From Paenibacillus gallinarum (GTDB lineage: Bacteria; Bacillota; Bacilli; Paenibacillales; Paenibacillaceae): a stretch of 64,000 nt of DNA. Location: positions 1 through 64,000 of the forward strand of contig NZ_JACSQL010000013.1 of NCBI RefSeq assembly GCF_014836635.1. The letters run 5' to 3'. Both the position numbers and the translations under genes were made by a program. The notes beneath the pieces are model-generated. The model was given only the letters and a program-made list of their open reading frames with translations. It was not told the origin of the DNA and searched no databases. The stretch's first letter is position 1. The number at the start of each line of letters is the position of its first letter. This document shows, piece after piece, positions 1-7,989 of the stretch.

Positions 1-66
1 GTAGTTCAATGGTAGAACTTCAGCCTTCCAAGCTGATAGCGTGGGTTCGATTCCCATCACCCGCTT
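1..66 (+). tRNA. tRNA-Gly (anticodon TCC), 5' end cut by window edge
   Basis: The D arm, an anticodon loop reading CTTCCAA with anticodon TCC, and the T arm with GGTTCGATTCC are all readable. The 3' acceptor strand ends CACCCGC plus a discriminator base. The matching first bases of the acceptor lie before position 1. CCA is not encoded, since the next bases are TCA. A terminator follows within ten bases, so this is the last or only gene of its transcript. Confidence 0.93.
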
Positions 67-73
67 CATAGTA

Positions 74-105
74 AACCTCTTCGCCGAAAGCGAAGGGGTT
101 TTTTT
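74..105 (+). terminator. Intrinsic terminator of the tRNA transcript
   Basis: An 11-bp stem (74-84 with 90-100, one T-G wobble) around a CGAAA loop is followed by a run of seven T. Confidence 0.9.
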
Positions 106-181
106 GTTAGAAAATGCGCGAAATCAGATTCACGAAAAAAATGAAGCGAACATAGGATTGAAAGATAATGGAGAATGAATC

Positions 182-1714
182 ATGAGGAAAAAGAAAGTGA
201 ATATTGGTGATATTTTTACTATTTCACTAGATGAAAATCGTTACGGGTATGGACAAGTAGTTGAGATTGGAGAAATGTATGACATTCTAATTGCCTTCGA
301 TTTTGTCAGTCGCGATAAAATATTAGATGTGCAAGAAATCTTAAGTAAGGACATCGTGTTTCTTTTAAGAACAACCATTGTAAACATAGATGATGGTTAT
401 TGGGATGTTATCGGAAATGCAGATTTACCTACAGACTTATATATTCCTAAGTACTATATTCGAGATGGAATAGATGATTTTGAGGTAGTTACTGCGAGTG
501 AGCATTTTGTTCGTATTGCTACAAAAGAAGATTTGAATAAGTATTCAGAGAACATCGCATACTCCGCAGGATATCTGGAAGATGCCCTGAATGCCATATT
601 AGATACACAAAATTGGAAAACGTTATTCAAGGAAATGATATATAAGCCTATAAAAGATGATTATTACCCAAATTTCGCGTCTTTACCTAACAGAAAAGTA
701 AACATGTTTAGCGAATTTTCCAAAGGTAGGCTTGAAATCATTAATAAACTGTCAGAAGAAGAAGTGTACAAGCTGCTGGCTTATAAAGATTTAGAGATTA
801 TCCAGTTCTCAAATCCAGTTGATCAGTACACATTAGAATTATTAAATAATATATTATTCTCTGAAAGAGATGATGTTGAACTTCGGATTTATGGAGATTA
901 TAACAGTGATTTAAGCTTTCTTTCTATAATGCACAATGTGAGTCGCTTAACTTTAGATTGTATAGTGAGCGAGGTAACGAATTTAGATACGATTACCCAG
1001 CTTAATAAATTGAAAGAACTACATATCGGTATTTCCAACTTGGATAGCTTTGAAATTTTAAACCGTGTAACTGACAGCTTGGAGTCTATTACTTTAGGTC
1101 AGACGAAATCTAAAAAACCTGATCTATCAGTTCTTGAACGATTCAGTAAATTGAAAAATATATATATCGAAGGACATACCAAAAACATTGATGCGATCAG
1201 TAGTCTTAATCATCTTGAGAATGTTACGTTGAGGTCGATAACAACAAAAAATATAGAGTTTCTAACATCTCTGAAAAAATTGTCTTCACTTGATATTAAG
1301 CTTGGTGGGATAAAAGATTTTTCTGCTATCGAAGGAATGGAAAATATCAAGCACCTGGAGCTATGGCTGATTCGTGGTCTTAAGGATCTATCGTTTATCT
1401 CTAGTTTAACCGGACTGCAATCCTTGTTCCTTCAATCACTTAAAAATGTCGAAGTACTACCAGCGTTAAAAGGGTTGTCTCAATTGAAGAAAATAAACAT
1501 TGAAGACATGAAAGGGCTTAAGGATATTAGTAGTTTAGGAGAAGCCCCTGCACTAGCTGAATTCATACATTCGTCGGCAATGAATATGGATATTGATGAT
1601 TATATCCCGTTATTAAAAAATCATTCTGTAGAAAGAGTTTCTGTTGGGTTTGGTAGTGTTAAACGGAATAAAGCATTTGAAACAATGTTAAAAAGTTATG
1701 GTAAAAAAGAATGA
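182..1714 (+). CDS. Imm26-like domain protein with leucine-rich repeats
   Basis: Predicted cytoplasmic protein of 510 residues without signal peptide or membrane segment. The first 110 or so residues (GDIFTISL, then YGYGQVVEIG) resemble the Imm26 immunity domain found beside polymorphic toxins; this is recognised from memory and is the less certain part. From about residue 240 to 490 there are roughly ten degenerate leucine-rich repeats spaced 22-25 residues apart (for example LNKLKELHIG, LKKLSSLDIK, LTGLQSLFLQ). LRR plus immunity-type domain suggests protein binding, possibly neutralising a toxin, but no toxin gene lies in the window. The gene is much more AT-rich than the later operons and follows a tRNA gene, consistent with acquired DNA. 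The ATG start is uncertain because no strong ribosome binding site is seen. Confidence 0.6.
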   Translation: MRKKKVNIGDIFTISLDENRYGYGQVVEIGEMYDILIAFDFVSRDKILDVQEILSKDIVFLLRTTIVNIDDGYWDVIGNADLPTDLYIPKYYIRDGIDDFEVVTASEHFVRIATKEDLNKYSENIAYSAGYLEDALNAILDTQNWKTLFKEMIYKPIKDDYYPNFASLPNRKVNMFSEFSKGRLEIINKLSEEEVYKLLAYKDLEIIQFSNPVDQYTLELLNNILFSERDDVELRIYGDYNSDLSFLSIMHNVSRLTLDCIVSEVTNLDTITQLNKLKELHIGISNLDSFEILNRVTDSLESITLGQTKSKKPDLSVLERFSKLKNIYIEGHTKNIDAISSLNHLENVTLRSITTKNIEFLTSLKKLSSLDIKLGGIKDFSAIEGMENIKHLELWLIRGLKDLSFISSLTGLQSLFLQSLKNVEVLPALKGLSQLKKINIEDMKGLKDISSLGEAPALAEFIHSSAMNMDIDDYIPLLKNHSVERVSVGFGSVKRNKAFETMLKSYGKKE

Positions 1715-1748
1715 AGGTATCATCTTTATTATCTCTGTCTAGAGAAAG

Positions 1749-1780
1749 AGCATCCGATTCAATGTCCGGCTGCTTTTTTT
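1749..1780 (+). terminator. Terminator after the LRR protein gene
   Basis: AGCA-CCG pairs with CGG-TGCT around one mismatch, followed by seven T. Confidence 0.7.
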
Positions 1781-1845
1781 AGGTTGTTTAAGTCCTGAAT
1801 ATGGTAAAATAAGGGTGTGTTTTAGAATTTAGAAGCGAGGTAACC

Positions 1846-2103
1846 ATGAAAGGTCAAAGGGGAGAGAGCTCTGGTGTAATTCGGATCTCATATATTCTAG
1901 GGATCATTGCATTGTTGTCGATGTTTTTAACTACTCTACTTAGCATTACGTTTTCAATATTATCAATAATCGCAAGTTTTATAGCAGTGATTTTGTATAA
2001 GAATCGAAGGTCAGTTAATGTGCTCTTATTTAATGTGGTAGTGTTTTTTGTACTTATTTTAGGGCTGTATTTTCTTTTTTCGAGCTTTGTCATTTTGGAA
2101 TAG
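1846..2103 (+). CDS. Small two-helix membrane protein, unknown function
   Basis: An 85-residue protein with two long hydrophobic segments (about residues 12-50 and 58-82) separated by a basic turn (KNRRS). It is therefore an integral membrane protein with little outside the bilayer. A GCGAGG ribosome binding site precedes the ATG. It lies 37 bases before a lipoprotein gene on the same strand, so the two may be co-transcribed. I recognise no family. The opposite strand also has an open frame over the same interval, but that one lacks a ribosome binding site and is taken as a shadow. Confidence 0.6.
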   Translation: MKGQRGESSGVIRISYILGIIALLSMFLTTLLSITFSILSIIASFIAVILYKNRRSVNVLLFNVVVFFVLILGLYFLFSSFVILE

Positions 2104-2139
2104 TGATTTTCTAATGAAGTGAGAAAGTGGGGGAATCTG

Positions 2140-2720
2140 ATGAGGAAATTATTGATAGTAGCTATTTGTAGCTTTACGCTGCTTACAGCTTGTTCTCAGA
2201 AAGATGATTCATTAGAAGGGTATGAGAGTCAACTTGAAGAAGAAAAAACAAAATTTACGGAAACATTAAATGAAAAAGAAAAAAGATAGAAGAATTAAAT
2301 CAAACGATTCAGCAGCTGAATACACAGATTGATAATTATAATATAGAAAAAGAAAACTATGCTTTTATAAGTAATATTTCAATGGAATTTGTTCAAGCTC
2401 ACACAACAGGAGATAAAGACAAACTTCGCCAATTGTTATCAGACGACATCGTGCTTGAAGAAAAAGATAACAAGTTATACGCCAAAAACGCTCAGGGTTA
2501 TGAATGGCTCTTATTTAATAATGAAAAAAAGACTCAATTCGATGATTGGGTAATCCAGGGGTATGAATATGATCGTGAATCAAATACATTTCATATCTTT
2601 ATAAGAGAATTCTATACCAACATAAATGGTGAACCTGAAAGTCCTCCAACATTCCTACATTTAAGTTTTATAAAGGTTAACGAGGAGTGGAAGATTCATA
2701 GTTTAGAATTTGACGTATAG
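2140..2720 (+). pseudogene. Frameshifted lipoprotein gene (coiled coil plus small C-terminal domain)
   Basis: Starting at ATG 2140 behind GTGGGGG, the reading frame gives a lipoprotein signal peptide (LLTAC, lipobox Cys18) and a charged helix, then stops at 2287-2289. Reading on from the run of six A at 2279-2284 with one extra base restores a continuous frame: a coiled coil (KKIEELNQTIQQLNTQIDNYN) trimmed here to its logic, then a compact C-terminal domain to 2720. That domain is about 110 residues and ends EEWKIHSLEFDV, resembling small NTF2-like secreted domains, without a firm family match. The intact product would be about 193 residues. The lesion may be a true mutation, a homopolymer sequencing error, or a slippage site. 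The downstream frame alone (ATG 2382) has no ribosome binding site. Confidence 0.75.
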
Positions 2721-2760
2721 GAATTAATGGTGTGCTTATTTATCTGACAAACGTGCAAAA

Positions 2761-2783
2761 AGACCTTGTTAAGGTCTTTTTTA
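2761..2783 (+). terminator. Terminator after the broken lipoprotein gene
   Basis: AGACCTT-GTT-AAGGTCT hairpin followed by a T-rich tract. Confidence 0.85.
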
Positions 2784-2974
2784 TTTATTACTAATTTCTA
2801 TCAAATTTCTTTCGAAAGAGTGAACTCGAGTGGAATAGTCTAGTATCTATCTTTTGGTGAAAAGTTATTGAATTTGATATCTTTTAAAATTTTTATGTTA
2901 TTTTAATGTTTTGTTTTATAAAACCTTTATATTTAATAGAGTGAGAAGGAAATCGCGAAGGGAGATTTTAAAAA

Positions 2975-4072
2975 TTGGATAATAAGCCATTACAAAACGA
3001 TAATGAAGAAGAAAAGAAAGATTCTTTAACTGAAGAGCAGGAAACAGCACAGCAAGAAACATCTCCAGAGACAGTAGTACAAGAGGAAAATGCGGAGAAG
3101 TTAGCAGATGATAATTCTGAGGTTACTACAAAAGGCAAGAGCAGCTTAGTTTGGATGATTGTATCAGGAGTTCTTGCTGTAATTCTTATTATCGTACTGA
3201 TCAAGCCTCCGTTCGGAGGAGACAATGAAGCCGTGGCTTCAGTCAACGGTACCAAGATTACGAAGGATGACCTATATAACGAATTGGTAGCACTCGGAGG
3301 CACGTCCACACTTGATAATATGATTACTATGGAACTCATTGACCAAGCGGCAGCGGAGGCTAACGTCTCTATTACGGAAGAAGACGTGAACGCTGAGATT
3401 GAATCGCTCAAGACGCAATTTGGCGGTGAAGAAGCCCTAAATTCAGCTCTTGCCCAATCAGGCATGACACTTGACGACCTCAAGGAAAACACAGAAATAC
3501 AAGTGAAAATCCGTAAAATTTTAGAGCCGCAAACAACGGTGACAGACGAAGATATTAGCACGTACTACGAGGAGAACAAGGATTCGTTTGCTACTCCAGA
3601 GCAGGTAAGAGCTTCCCATATCCTTGTAGCAACGAAGGAAGAAGCTGAAGCGATTAAGAAAGAGCTAGATGGAGGAGCAGACTTTGCAACCCTGGCATCC
3701 GAGAAATCTACAGACACAGCTTCTGCAGCAAATGGCGGAGACCTTGGATTCTTCGGTGAAGGTCAAATGGTAGAAGAGTTCGAGAAAGCGGCTTTCTCCT
3801 TGGAAATCAATGAGATCAGTGAACCAGTCAAGTCCGATCATGGTTACCATATCATTAAGAAAACCGATTATAAAGAAGCTACAGATCCAACCCTTGAAGA
3901 TAAAAAAGAAGAGATTCGTAAGTTGCTAGTAGATCAACAAGTTAGTGAACTTTCTTCAACATGGTTGTCCGATCTGCGTTCCAATGCAAAGATAATCAAT
4001 AAACTTGAGGAAGAAGAGACTACTCAATCTACAGATTCTACTGATCCTTCAGAAACGACAACAACTGAATAA
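2975..4072 (+). CDS. Membrane-anchored parvulin-type peptidylprolyl isomerase
   Basis: Extracytoplasmic foldase of the PrsA/SurA type, catalysing prolyl cis-trans isomerisation of exported proteins. The TTG start at 2975 is chosen because AAGGGAG lies 10 bases upstream. Residues 1-55 are very acidic and Gln/Glu-rich, residues 57-77 form one transmembrane helix, residues 85-200 a SurA-like helical chaperone domain (VNGTKITKDDL), and residues 211-300 the rotamase domain (VRASHILV, NGGDLGFFGEGQM, HGYHIIK). The tail is Thr/Ser/Glu-rich. Unlike classical PrsA there is no lipobox cysteine, so the protein should be held by an N-in signal anchor. The 365-residue length fits the family. A monocistronic unit is likely, since terminators lie on both sides. 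Confidence 0.88.
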   Translation: MDNKPLQNDNEEEKKDSLTEEQETAQQETSPETVVQEENAEKLADDNSEVTTKGKSSLVWMIVSGVLAVILIIVLIKPPFGGDNEAVASVNGTKITKDDLYNELVALGGTSTLDNMITMELIDQAAAEANVSITEEDVNAEIESLKTQFGGEEALNSALAQSGMTLDDLKENTEIQVKIRKILEPQTTVTDEDISTYYEENKDSFATPEQVRASHILVATKEEAEAIKKELDGGADFATLASEKSTDTASAANGGDLGFFGEGQMVEEFEKAAFSLEINEISEPVKSDHGYHIIKKTDYKEATDPTLEDKKEEIRKLLVDQQVSELSSTWLSDLRSNAKIINKLEEEETTQSTDSTDPSETTTTE

Positions 4073-4113
4073 AGAGCTTAATATCGGAAAACGATAGCTC
4101 TATCAACAAGAGG

Positions 4114-4150
4114 AGACGGTAACCATTTATGGGTTGCCGTCTTTTTATTT
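4114..4150 (+). terminator. Terminator after the foldase gene
   Basis: AGACGG-ACC pairs with GGT-CCGTCT (4114-4142), followed by a T-rich tail. Confidence 0.85.
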
Positions 4151-4197
4151 TTTACTTTTAAATAAAAGACTCTACTGCGGGAGATAGCATTGATTTT

Positions 4198-4308
4198 ATG
4201 GGCAGGATTGGTTCGTTGTTCAAAAAACTTTTTACCAAACATGATAAGTTAAATCGATTGATTATGTGTTTGTTATTAATCTACTCTGCGATATCTGTTT
4301 TTCTTTAA
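4198..4308 (+). CDS. Possible 36-residue membrane peptide
   Basis: A short frame beginning MGRIGSLFKKLFTKHDK: an amphipathic basic stretch of about 20 residues followed by a 15-residue hydrophobic helix ending VFL. It sits alone between two terminators, with its own terminator starting 17 bases after its stop, which is the main argument that something is transcribed here. Against it, the nearest GGGAG is 14 bases before the ATG, too far for efficient initiation. Basic-amphipathic plus hydrophobic small peptides include type I toxins and small regulatory membrane peptides, but no family is recognised. Confidence 0.3.
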   Translation: MGRIGSLFKKLFTKHDKLNRLIMCLLLIYSAISVFL

Positions 4309-4324
4309 GCCTAATTTACTTTTT

Positions 4325-4359
4325 GAGAACCTTGAATTTTAAATTTAGGTTCTTTTTTT
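4325..4359 (+). terminator. Terminator following the possible small ORF
   Basis: AGAACCT pairs with AGGTTCT across an AT-rich loop, followed by seven T. Confidence 0.8.
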
Positions 4360-4399
4360 GCAGCTGATCAGGAAAGTTTGAATTTAATTAATTATTTCC

Positions 4400-4429
4400 T
4401 TGTCTGAGTGTCGCTAATTATGACATGAT
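4400..4429 (+). promoter_or_regulatory. Candidate sigma-A promoter of the GNAT gene
   Basis: TTGTCT at 4400-4405, 18-base spacer, CATGAT at 4424-4429, about 105 bases before the acetyltransferase start. A small hairpin, AACGG paired with CCGTT, lies in the leader near 4475-4490. Confidence 0.45.
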
Positions 4430-4533
4430 GTACCAAAATAGAGAGGATTTCTCAAATAGTATAAAGTTGAACTAACGGGCAGGGCCGTTCACGAACAATT
4501 CGGGATAACTGATAACTTATGGGGGAATAGAAT

Positions 4534-4965
4534 ATGATCGAATTTAGGGAGATCGATAGAAATAACCTTTTTGATGTTATTAAGCTTGGTGTAGCAGATG
4601 GACAGAAAGAGTTTGTAGCAACGAATTTGTTTTCTATAGCACAGGCTAAGGCATTTCCGGAGTGTATTTGTTTGTCGATCTACCACGATGACATTTTAGT
4701 AGGATTTACGATGTACTGTATAGATTATGAGGATAAGGAATATTGGATCTCCCGTTTAATGATTGATGAGAAGTATCAGTCAAAAGGCTATGGTAAGGCT
4801 GCCATGGAGAAGTTAATCGACAGGATTAAAGAGGATAAAAAGCATAAGGTAATTTACATCTTTGAACCAGAGAATACTTGGGCAAAGCATTTATATGAGA
4901 AGTTAGGTTTTGCAGCAGATGGTCGTGTAATCGAGGGGGAAGTAGTTTACAAGCTGGAGTATTAA
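4534..4965 (+). CDS. GNAT-family N-acetyltransferase, BltD/diamine type
   Basis: A cytoplasmic 143-residue enzyme that should transfer acetyl from acetyl-CoA to an amine. The acetyl-CoA pyrophosphate loop is clear as QSKGYGKAA (about residues 88-96), preceded by the beta-4 strand EYWISRLMID and followed by the motif B segment EPENTWAKHLYEKLGF. Overall pattern and length resemble spermine/spermidine acetyltransferases such as BltD, so a polyamine substrate is plausible but unproven. GGGGGA precedes the ATG. Single-gene unit between a candidate promoter and a terminator. Confidence 0.85.
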   Translation: MIEFREIDRNNLFDVIKLGVADGQKEFVATNLFSIAQAKAFPECICLSIYHDDILVGFTMYCIDYEDKEYWISRLMIDEKYQSKGYGKAAMEKLIDRIKEDKKHKVIYIFEPENTWAKHLYEKLGFAADGRVIEGEVVYKLEY

Positions 4966-4980
4966 TACAAGCAGGAGATG

Positions 4981-5013
4981 AGAGCCTTGATAGATTGTCA
5001 GGTTCTTTTTTTG
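4981..5013 (+). terminator. Terminator after the acetyltransferase gene
   Basis: AGAGCC-TGA pairs with TCAGGTTCT with one bulge, followed by seven T. A weaker CCCCT/AGGGG inverted repeat follows at about 5037-5082. Confidence 0.75.
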
Positions 5014-5192
5014 TTGTGATGAATGTAAATAAAGCCCCCTTATCCTTAGCGGCATAGCAACGTATTAGGGGTCATTTTTAGAAGTAATGTACTTAAAGAG
5101 AATTTACATATTTAGTTTACTGTGTCCGTTTTCTAAGTTCACAACTGTTATATAGATAAACAAGCAGAAAGGGGGAGAGGGCACTGGAGCGA

Positions 5193-5759
5193 ATGGAACA
5201 ATACATAGCTGACGTGAAGGCCGGAGACATCGAGAAATTCAGTTATATTGTACATCAATATGAAAGGCAGATATTCATCTATTGCAGTCGGATTCTGAAC
5301 AGCGAACAAGATGCGGAGGACGCGATCCAAGAGATTTTCTTTAAGGCGTACAAGTCGATTGATTCCTACAAATCGAAGTATAGTTTTAATTCCTGGCTGT
5401 ACAAGATTGCTTATAACCACTGTATTAATGTCTTGAGAAAAAGAAAAGTTTATGAGAAGGCTAAGTCTTTGCTTTTTATGGAGGAGCGAAGCAAAACAAA
5501 TACGGATGTTCATGAGCGAAGTATTTATAGTCCTGCATTTGAAAAAGTATTTCTCAGTCTCAGTCATGCGGAGCGGAGTCTACTTATTCTTCATGTATTT
5601 CACGAAAAAACCTATCAAGAAATATCGGAGATAACAGGAACCAGCTCAGAAGCTGTACGAAAAAGAATCAGCAGAACAAAGATGAAAGTGAAAAAAACAT
5701 GGATGGAGCGGGAGGATGAGGAGGAATGGACATTTTCACTAATGAAAACCAAAGCATAA
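5193..5759 (+). CDS. ECF-type RNA polymerase sigma factor
   Basis: A 188-residue sigma-70 family protein with only regions 2 and 4, the extracytoplasmic-function architecture. Region 2 reads EQDAEDAIQEIFFKAYKSI with FNSWLYKIAYNHC (residues about 45-85). Region 4 includes a helix-turn-helix, KTYQEISEITGTSSEAVRKR (residues about 140-160). It should direct RNA polymerase to a small regulon when released from an anti-sigma factor. The downstream gene overlaps its end by 34 bases and encodes a single-pass membrane protein, as expected for the partner. GGAG sits only three bases before the ATG, while a stronger AAAGGGGGAG lies 16 bases away, so the start may be weak. Confidence 0.9.
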   Translation: MEQYIADVKAGDIEKFSYIVHQYERQIFIYCSRILNSEQDAEDAIQEIFFKAYKSIDSYKSKYSFNSWLYKIAYNHCINVLRKRKVYEKAKSLLFMEERSKTNTDVHERSIYSPAFEKVFLSLSHAERSLLILHVFHEKTYQEISEITGTSSEAVRKRISRTKMKVKKTWMEREDEEEWTFSLMKTKA

Positions 5760-6679
5760 GGCGACATAGTGTAACGGACGAAGAACTTAAGCAGATTTCG
5801 GTTGTCCCTCGTGTTATAGATCAGATCACGAACTCAACAATGAAGAAAAAAAGTAACCATAGATGGAAAACAGTGTCTTTGTTCCTTCTCTTCTGTGTGT
5901 GTATTGCTTCGGTAACAACCTATGCTGCCGAGGAATTTGCGAAAATCTATAATAAGAAGGGGAAAGTCGTCGTTGACACATATCCTATGAAAGATCGTAA
6001 CTATTATTCAAAAGAATCTAAACGGATAGAGAAATTGAAACCAGAAGCCAAACCCGGTGAACTCACAGCGTATTTTCCCATAGAGGCTGACTTGCAAGCC
6101 TATCTTGGCCCAAATGAAATTCTTTATGAGTATAAACCCATCCAATATTACGATATTAACGAGTATTATAAGAAAGCAAAAAGTACAAGTGCACCAGATC
6201 TGATATCCCCCCCCTATTTGTCCAAAGGATACACGTTTCATTACGCAACGATTTGGCCAGAATATCCTTCAGCTGGAGATGGAGAAGGTTCCGAATATGA
6301 TAAGCTGCTTCAAAGGCTGAGTTTAAAGGCAAAGGGAAGCAAAGAGAAAATATCTGCAGAGACTCTGCATTGGAGTAAGTCCGGTGGCGTCATTCTCTAT
6401 TTTTCTACAAAAGAGGAACCGTACAGCCTTACAGTCCTTGCCTCGTATGCTATCGGAATGAACGTACCTCAACCAGCTGGCGCGATAAGCAGGAAAATAA
6501 AGATAGGTACACAGGAAGCCGTGATTGTACAGGATCCAAGTAATACTTACTTTAATACTAAAATCGCTTGGTATGATGAATCAACTTCCACAGCATACTT
6601 TATGGAAGATAACGCAAGTGAAGCTTTAAGTGAAGAAGAGATGGTGAAGATGGCGGATAGTCTAATTCATGCAAAATAA
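5726..6679 (+). CDS. Putative anti-sigma factor, single-pass membrane protein
   Basis: A 317-residue protein overlapping the ECF sigma gene, so the two are translationally coupled. Residues 1-45 are cytoplasmic, about 46-68 form a transmembrane helix (TVSLFLLFCVCIASVTTYA), and about 250 residues are extracytoplasmic. There is no HxxxCxxC zinc-binding anti-sigma motif, and the outer domain is not one I can name. The anti-sigma role is inferred from gene order and topology, as seen with many Firmicute ECF partners. GGAGG lies 10 bases before the ATG. Confidence 0.7.
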   Translation: MDIFTNENQSIRRHSVTDEELKQISVVPRVIDQITNSTMKKKSNHRWKTVSLFLLFCVCIASVTTYAAEEFAKIYNKKGKVVVDTYPMKDRNYYSKESKRIEKLKPEAKPGELTAYFPIEADLQAYLGPNEILYEYKPIQYYDINEYYKKAKSTSAPDLISPPYLSKGYTFHYATIWPEYPSAGDGEGSEYDKLLQRLSLKAKGSKEKISAETLHWSKSGGVILYFSTKEEPYSLTVLASYAIGMNVPQPAGAISRKIKIGTQEAVIVQDPSNTYFNTKIAWYDESTSTAYFMEDNASEALSEEEMVKMADSLIHAK

Positions 6680-6686
6680 TCAAGGC

Positions 6687-6753
6687 AGCACTCATATAGA
6701 ATACGTAACTAACCATAGGGTTAGGATACAAGATTCTTAAGGGTGCTTTTTTT
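6687..6753 (+). terminator. Branched terminator after the ECF operon
   Basis: AGCAC and AGAAT (6687-6702) pair with ATTCT and GTGCT (6733-6747). An inner AACC/GGTT hairpin lies inside, and eight T follow. Confidence 0.75.
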
Positions 6754-7131
6754 GTGGAAAAGTAAAGCGATGGATGAACATCAACAAAGATGTTCCAAAT
6801 TAAAGAAATATATTGAATAAAAGGGAATAGAGGATTACAATAAATCCAACTAACATACTAGTATGGTTAGTGGTTGGAAATTAATGATTTTGTTGCAACT
6901 TCATTGTTCGCTTATTTTTTACTGAAAGGTGCATAGCATCTGTATAAATGAAGCGGACTTTTTTCACAACAAATTTGTAAACGGTTTTTTAGGTAGGGTA
7001 AAAGATAAAAGCACTTTCTCTGAAATCTTCGATTATGATCTAACGTATTGATCAAGGGCAGCAATTTTAAAGATTATGAAGGTAAAATAATTTTCTTTTC
7101 TGATCTAAGTCACAGAAGGTAAGGTGATCAT
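6754..7131. other. Intergenic region with imperfect palindrome and possible cre site
   Basis: No gene is seen. Around 6848-6880 an imperfect palindrome is centred on ACTAGT (CTAAC-ATACTAGTAT-GGTTAG). At 6975-6988, TGTAAACGGTTTTT matches a catabolite responsive element except near its 3' end. Both would be suitably placed to control the Nif3/GntR/alpha-glucuronidase genes. Confidence 0.4.
6975..6988 (+). promoter_or_regulatory. Possible CcpA cre site
   Basis: TGTAAACGGTTTTT carries the conserved TGNAANCG core but has T where the consensus ends CA. It lies about 145 bases upstream of the Nif3-like gene that heads the alpha-glucuronidase cluster. Confidence 0.35.
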
Positions 7132-7935
7132 TTGTCATTGACCGTTCAAGAAGTAATGGATGTGCTTCCTCTTGCATCTGGACCTGAAGGTTCTACGGTG
7201 GATGGGCTTATCACGGGGAATTTGAACCAGAAGGTTCAGGGAGTGGCTGTTTCCTTTGTTGCTTCTCATGAAGCTATTGAGAAAGCAGCACAGCTTGGAG
7301 CAAATCTTTTCATCACCCATGAAGGTGTGTTTTATGAACATCATGGGAGCAGAGCAGAAAAGGAACTAAAGAATCCTGTTATTTTAAGAAAAAAGGAACA
7401 GATCGAATCACACCAAATGATCTTATACCGATATCATGATGGCCCGCATCAAGCGGTTCCCGATATCATCACGCATGGACTTCTACAAGCGTTAGACTGG
7501 GATACGTATCATCAATATAGCCATCTGAAGTATGCTTGTCTGGTTACCCTTCCCGAGCCGCTCAGCGTGCAGCAGATCGTTCAACATCTGAAAGATAGAC
7601 TTGATCTTCCTTATGTTCGTTTTGCTGGAGACAGTGAACAAAAGTGTAGTGAAATTGCTCTTACTGCCGGTTATCGGGGCGGAAGTAATATCGCGCTTTC
7701 TTTATTCACGGAACAAAGAATCGATTTACTAATAGCAGGAGAAGGTCCTGAGTGGGAAACACCCGAATATGTACAGGATGCGGTGAGTCAAGGAAGCCCG
7801 CAATCACAAATCCTGATTGGTCATGCAGCTAGTGAAGAGCCGGGAATGAAGGCAGTTGCTCAGCAGATTCGAGATCATTTTCCGGATCTTCCGGTTTATT
7901 TTATACCCGCATCTCCAGTCATTAAGGTGCTGTGA
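7132..7935 (+). CDS. Nif3-like dinuclear metal centre protein
   Basis: A 267-residue member of the Nif3/YqfO family, often annotated GTP cyclohydrolase I type 2; the physiological reaction of the family is not settled. The metal-binding core is visible as LFITHEGVFY (residues about 62-71) and later GHAASEEPGMKAVAQ (about 232-246), corresponding to the conserved His/Glu ligands that bind two metal ions. TTG at 7132 is used with AAGGTAAGGTGA upstream. It precedes a GntR regulator and an alpha-glucuronidase on the same strand, and may have a role linked to sugar acid use rather than housekeeping. This is an inference from context. Confidence 0.8.
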   Translation: MSLTVQEVMDVLPLASGPEGSTVDGLITGNLNQKVQGVAVSFVASHEAIEKAAQLGANLFITHEGVFYEHHGSRAEKELKNPVILRKKEQIESHQMILYRYHDGPHQAVPDIITHGLLQALDWDTYHQYSHLKYACLVTLPEPLSVQQIVQHLKDRLDLPYVRFAGDSEQKCSEIALTAGYRGGSNIALSLFTEQRIDLLIAGEGPEWETPEYVQDAVSQGSPQSQILIGHAASEEPGMKAVAQQIRDHFPDLPVYFIPASPVIKVL

Positions 7936-7989
7936 CATAGTAGCTAACTAGAGATAGATATAAGTATTGGAGAAGAAAGAGGGAACCGT

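Noticed and set aside
182..2720. Integrative element at tRNA-Gly
   Set aside because: No integrase, no direct repeat of the tRNA 3' end was found downstream; only AT-rich content and position suggest acquisition.
2968..3561. Long minus-strand open frame opposite the foldase gene (also 25-100 codon frames opposite most genes)
   Set aside because: Ser-rich, no ribosome binding site and fully inside a real gene; it is a shadow of the codon bias of the plus-strand gene.
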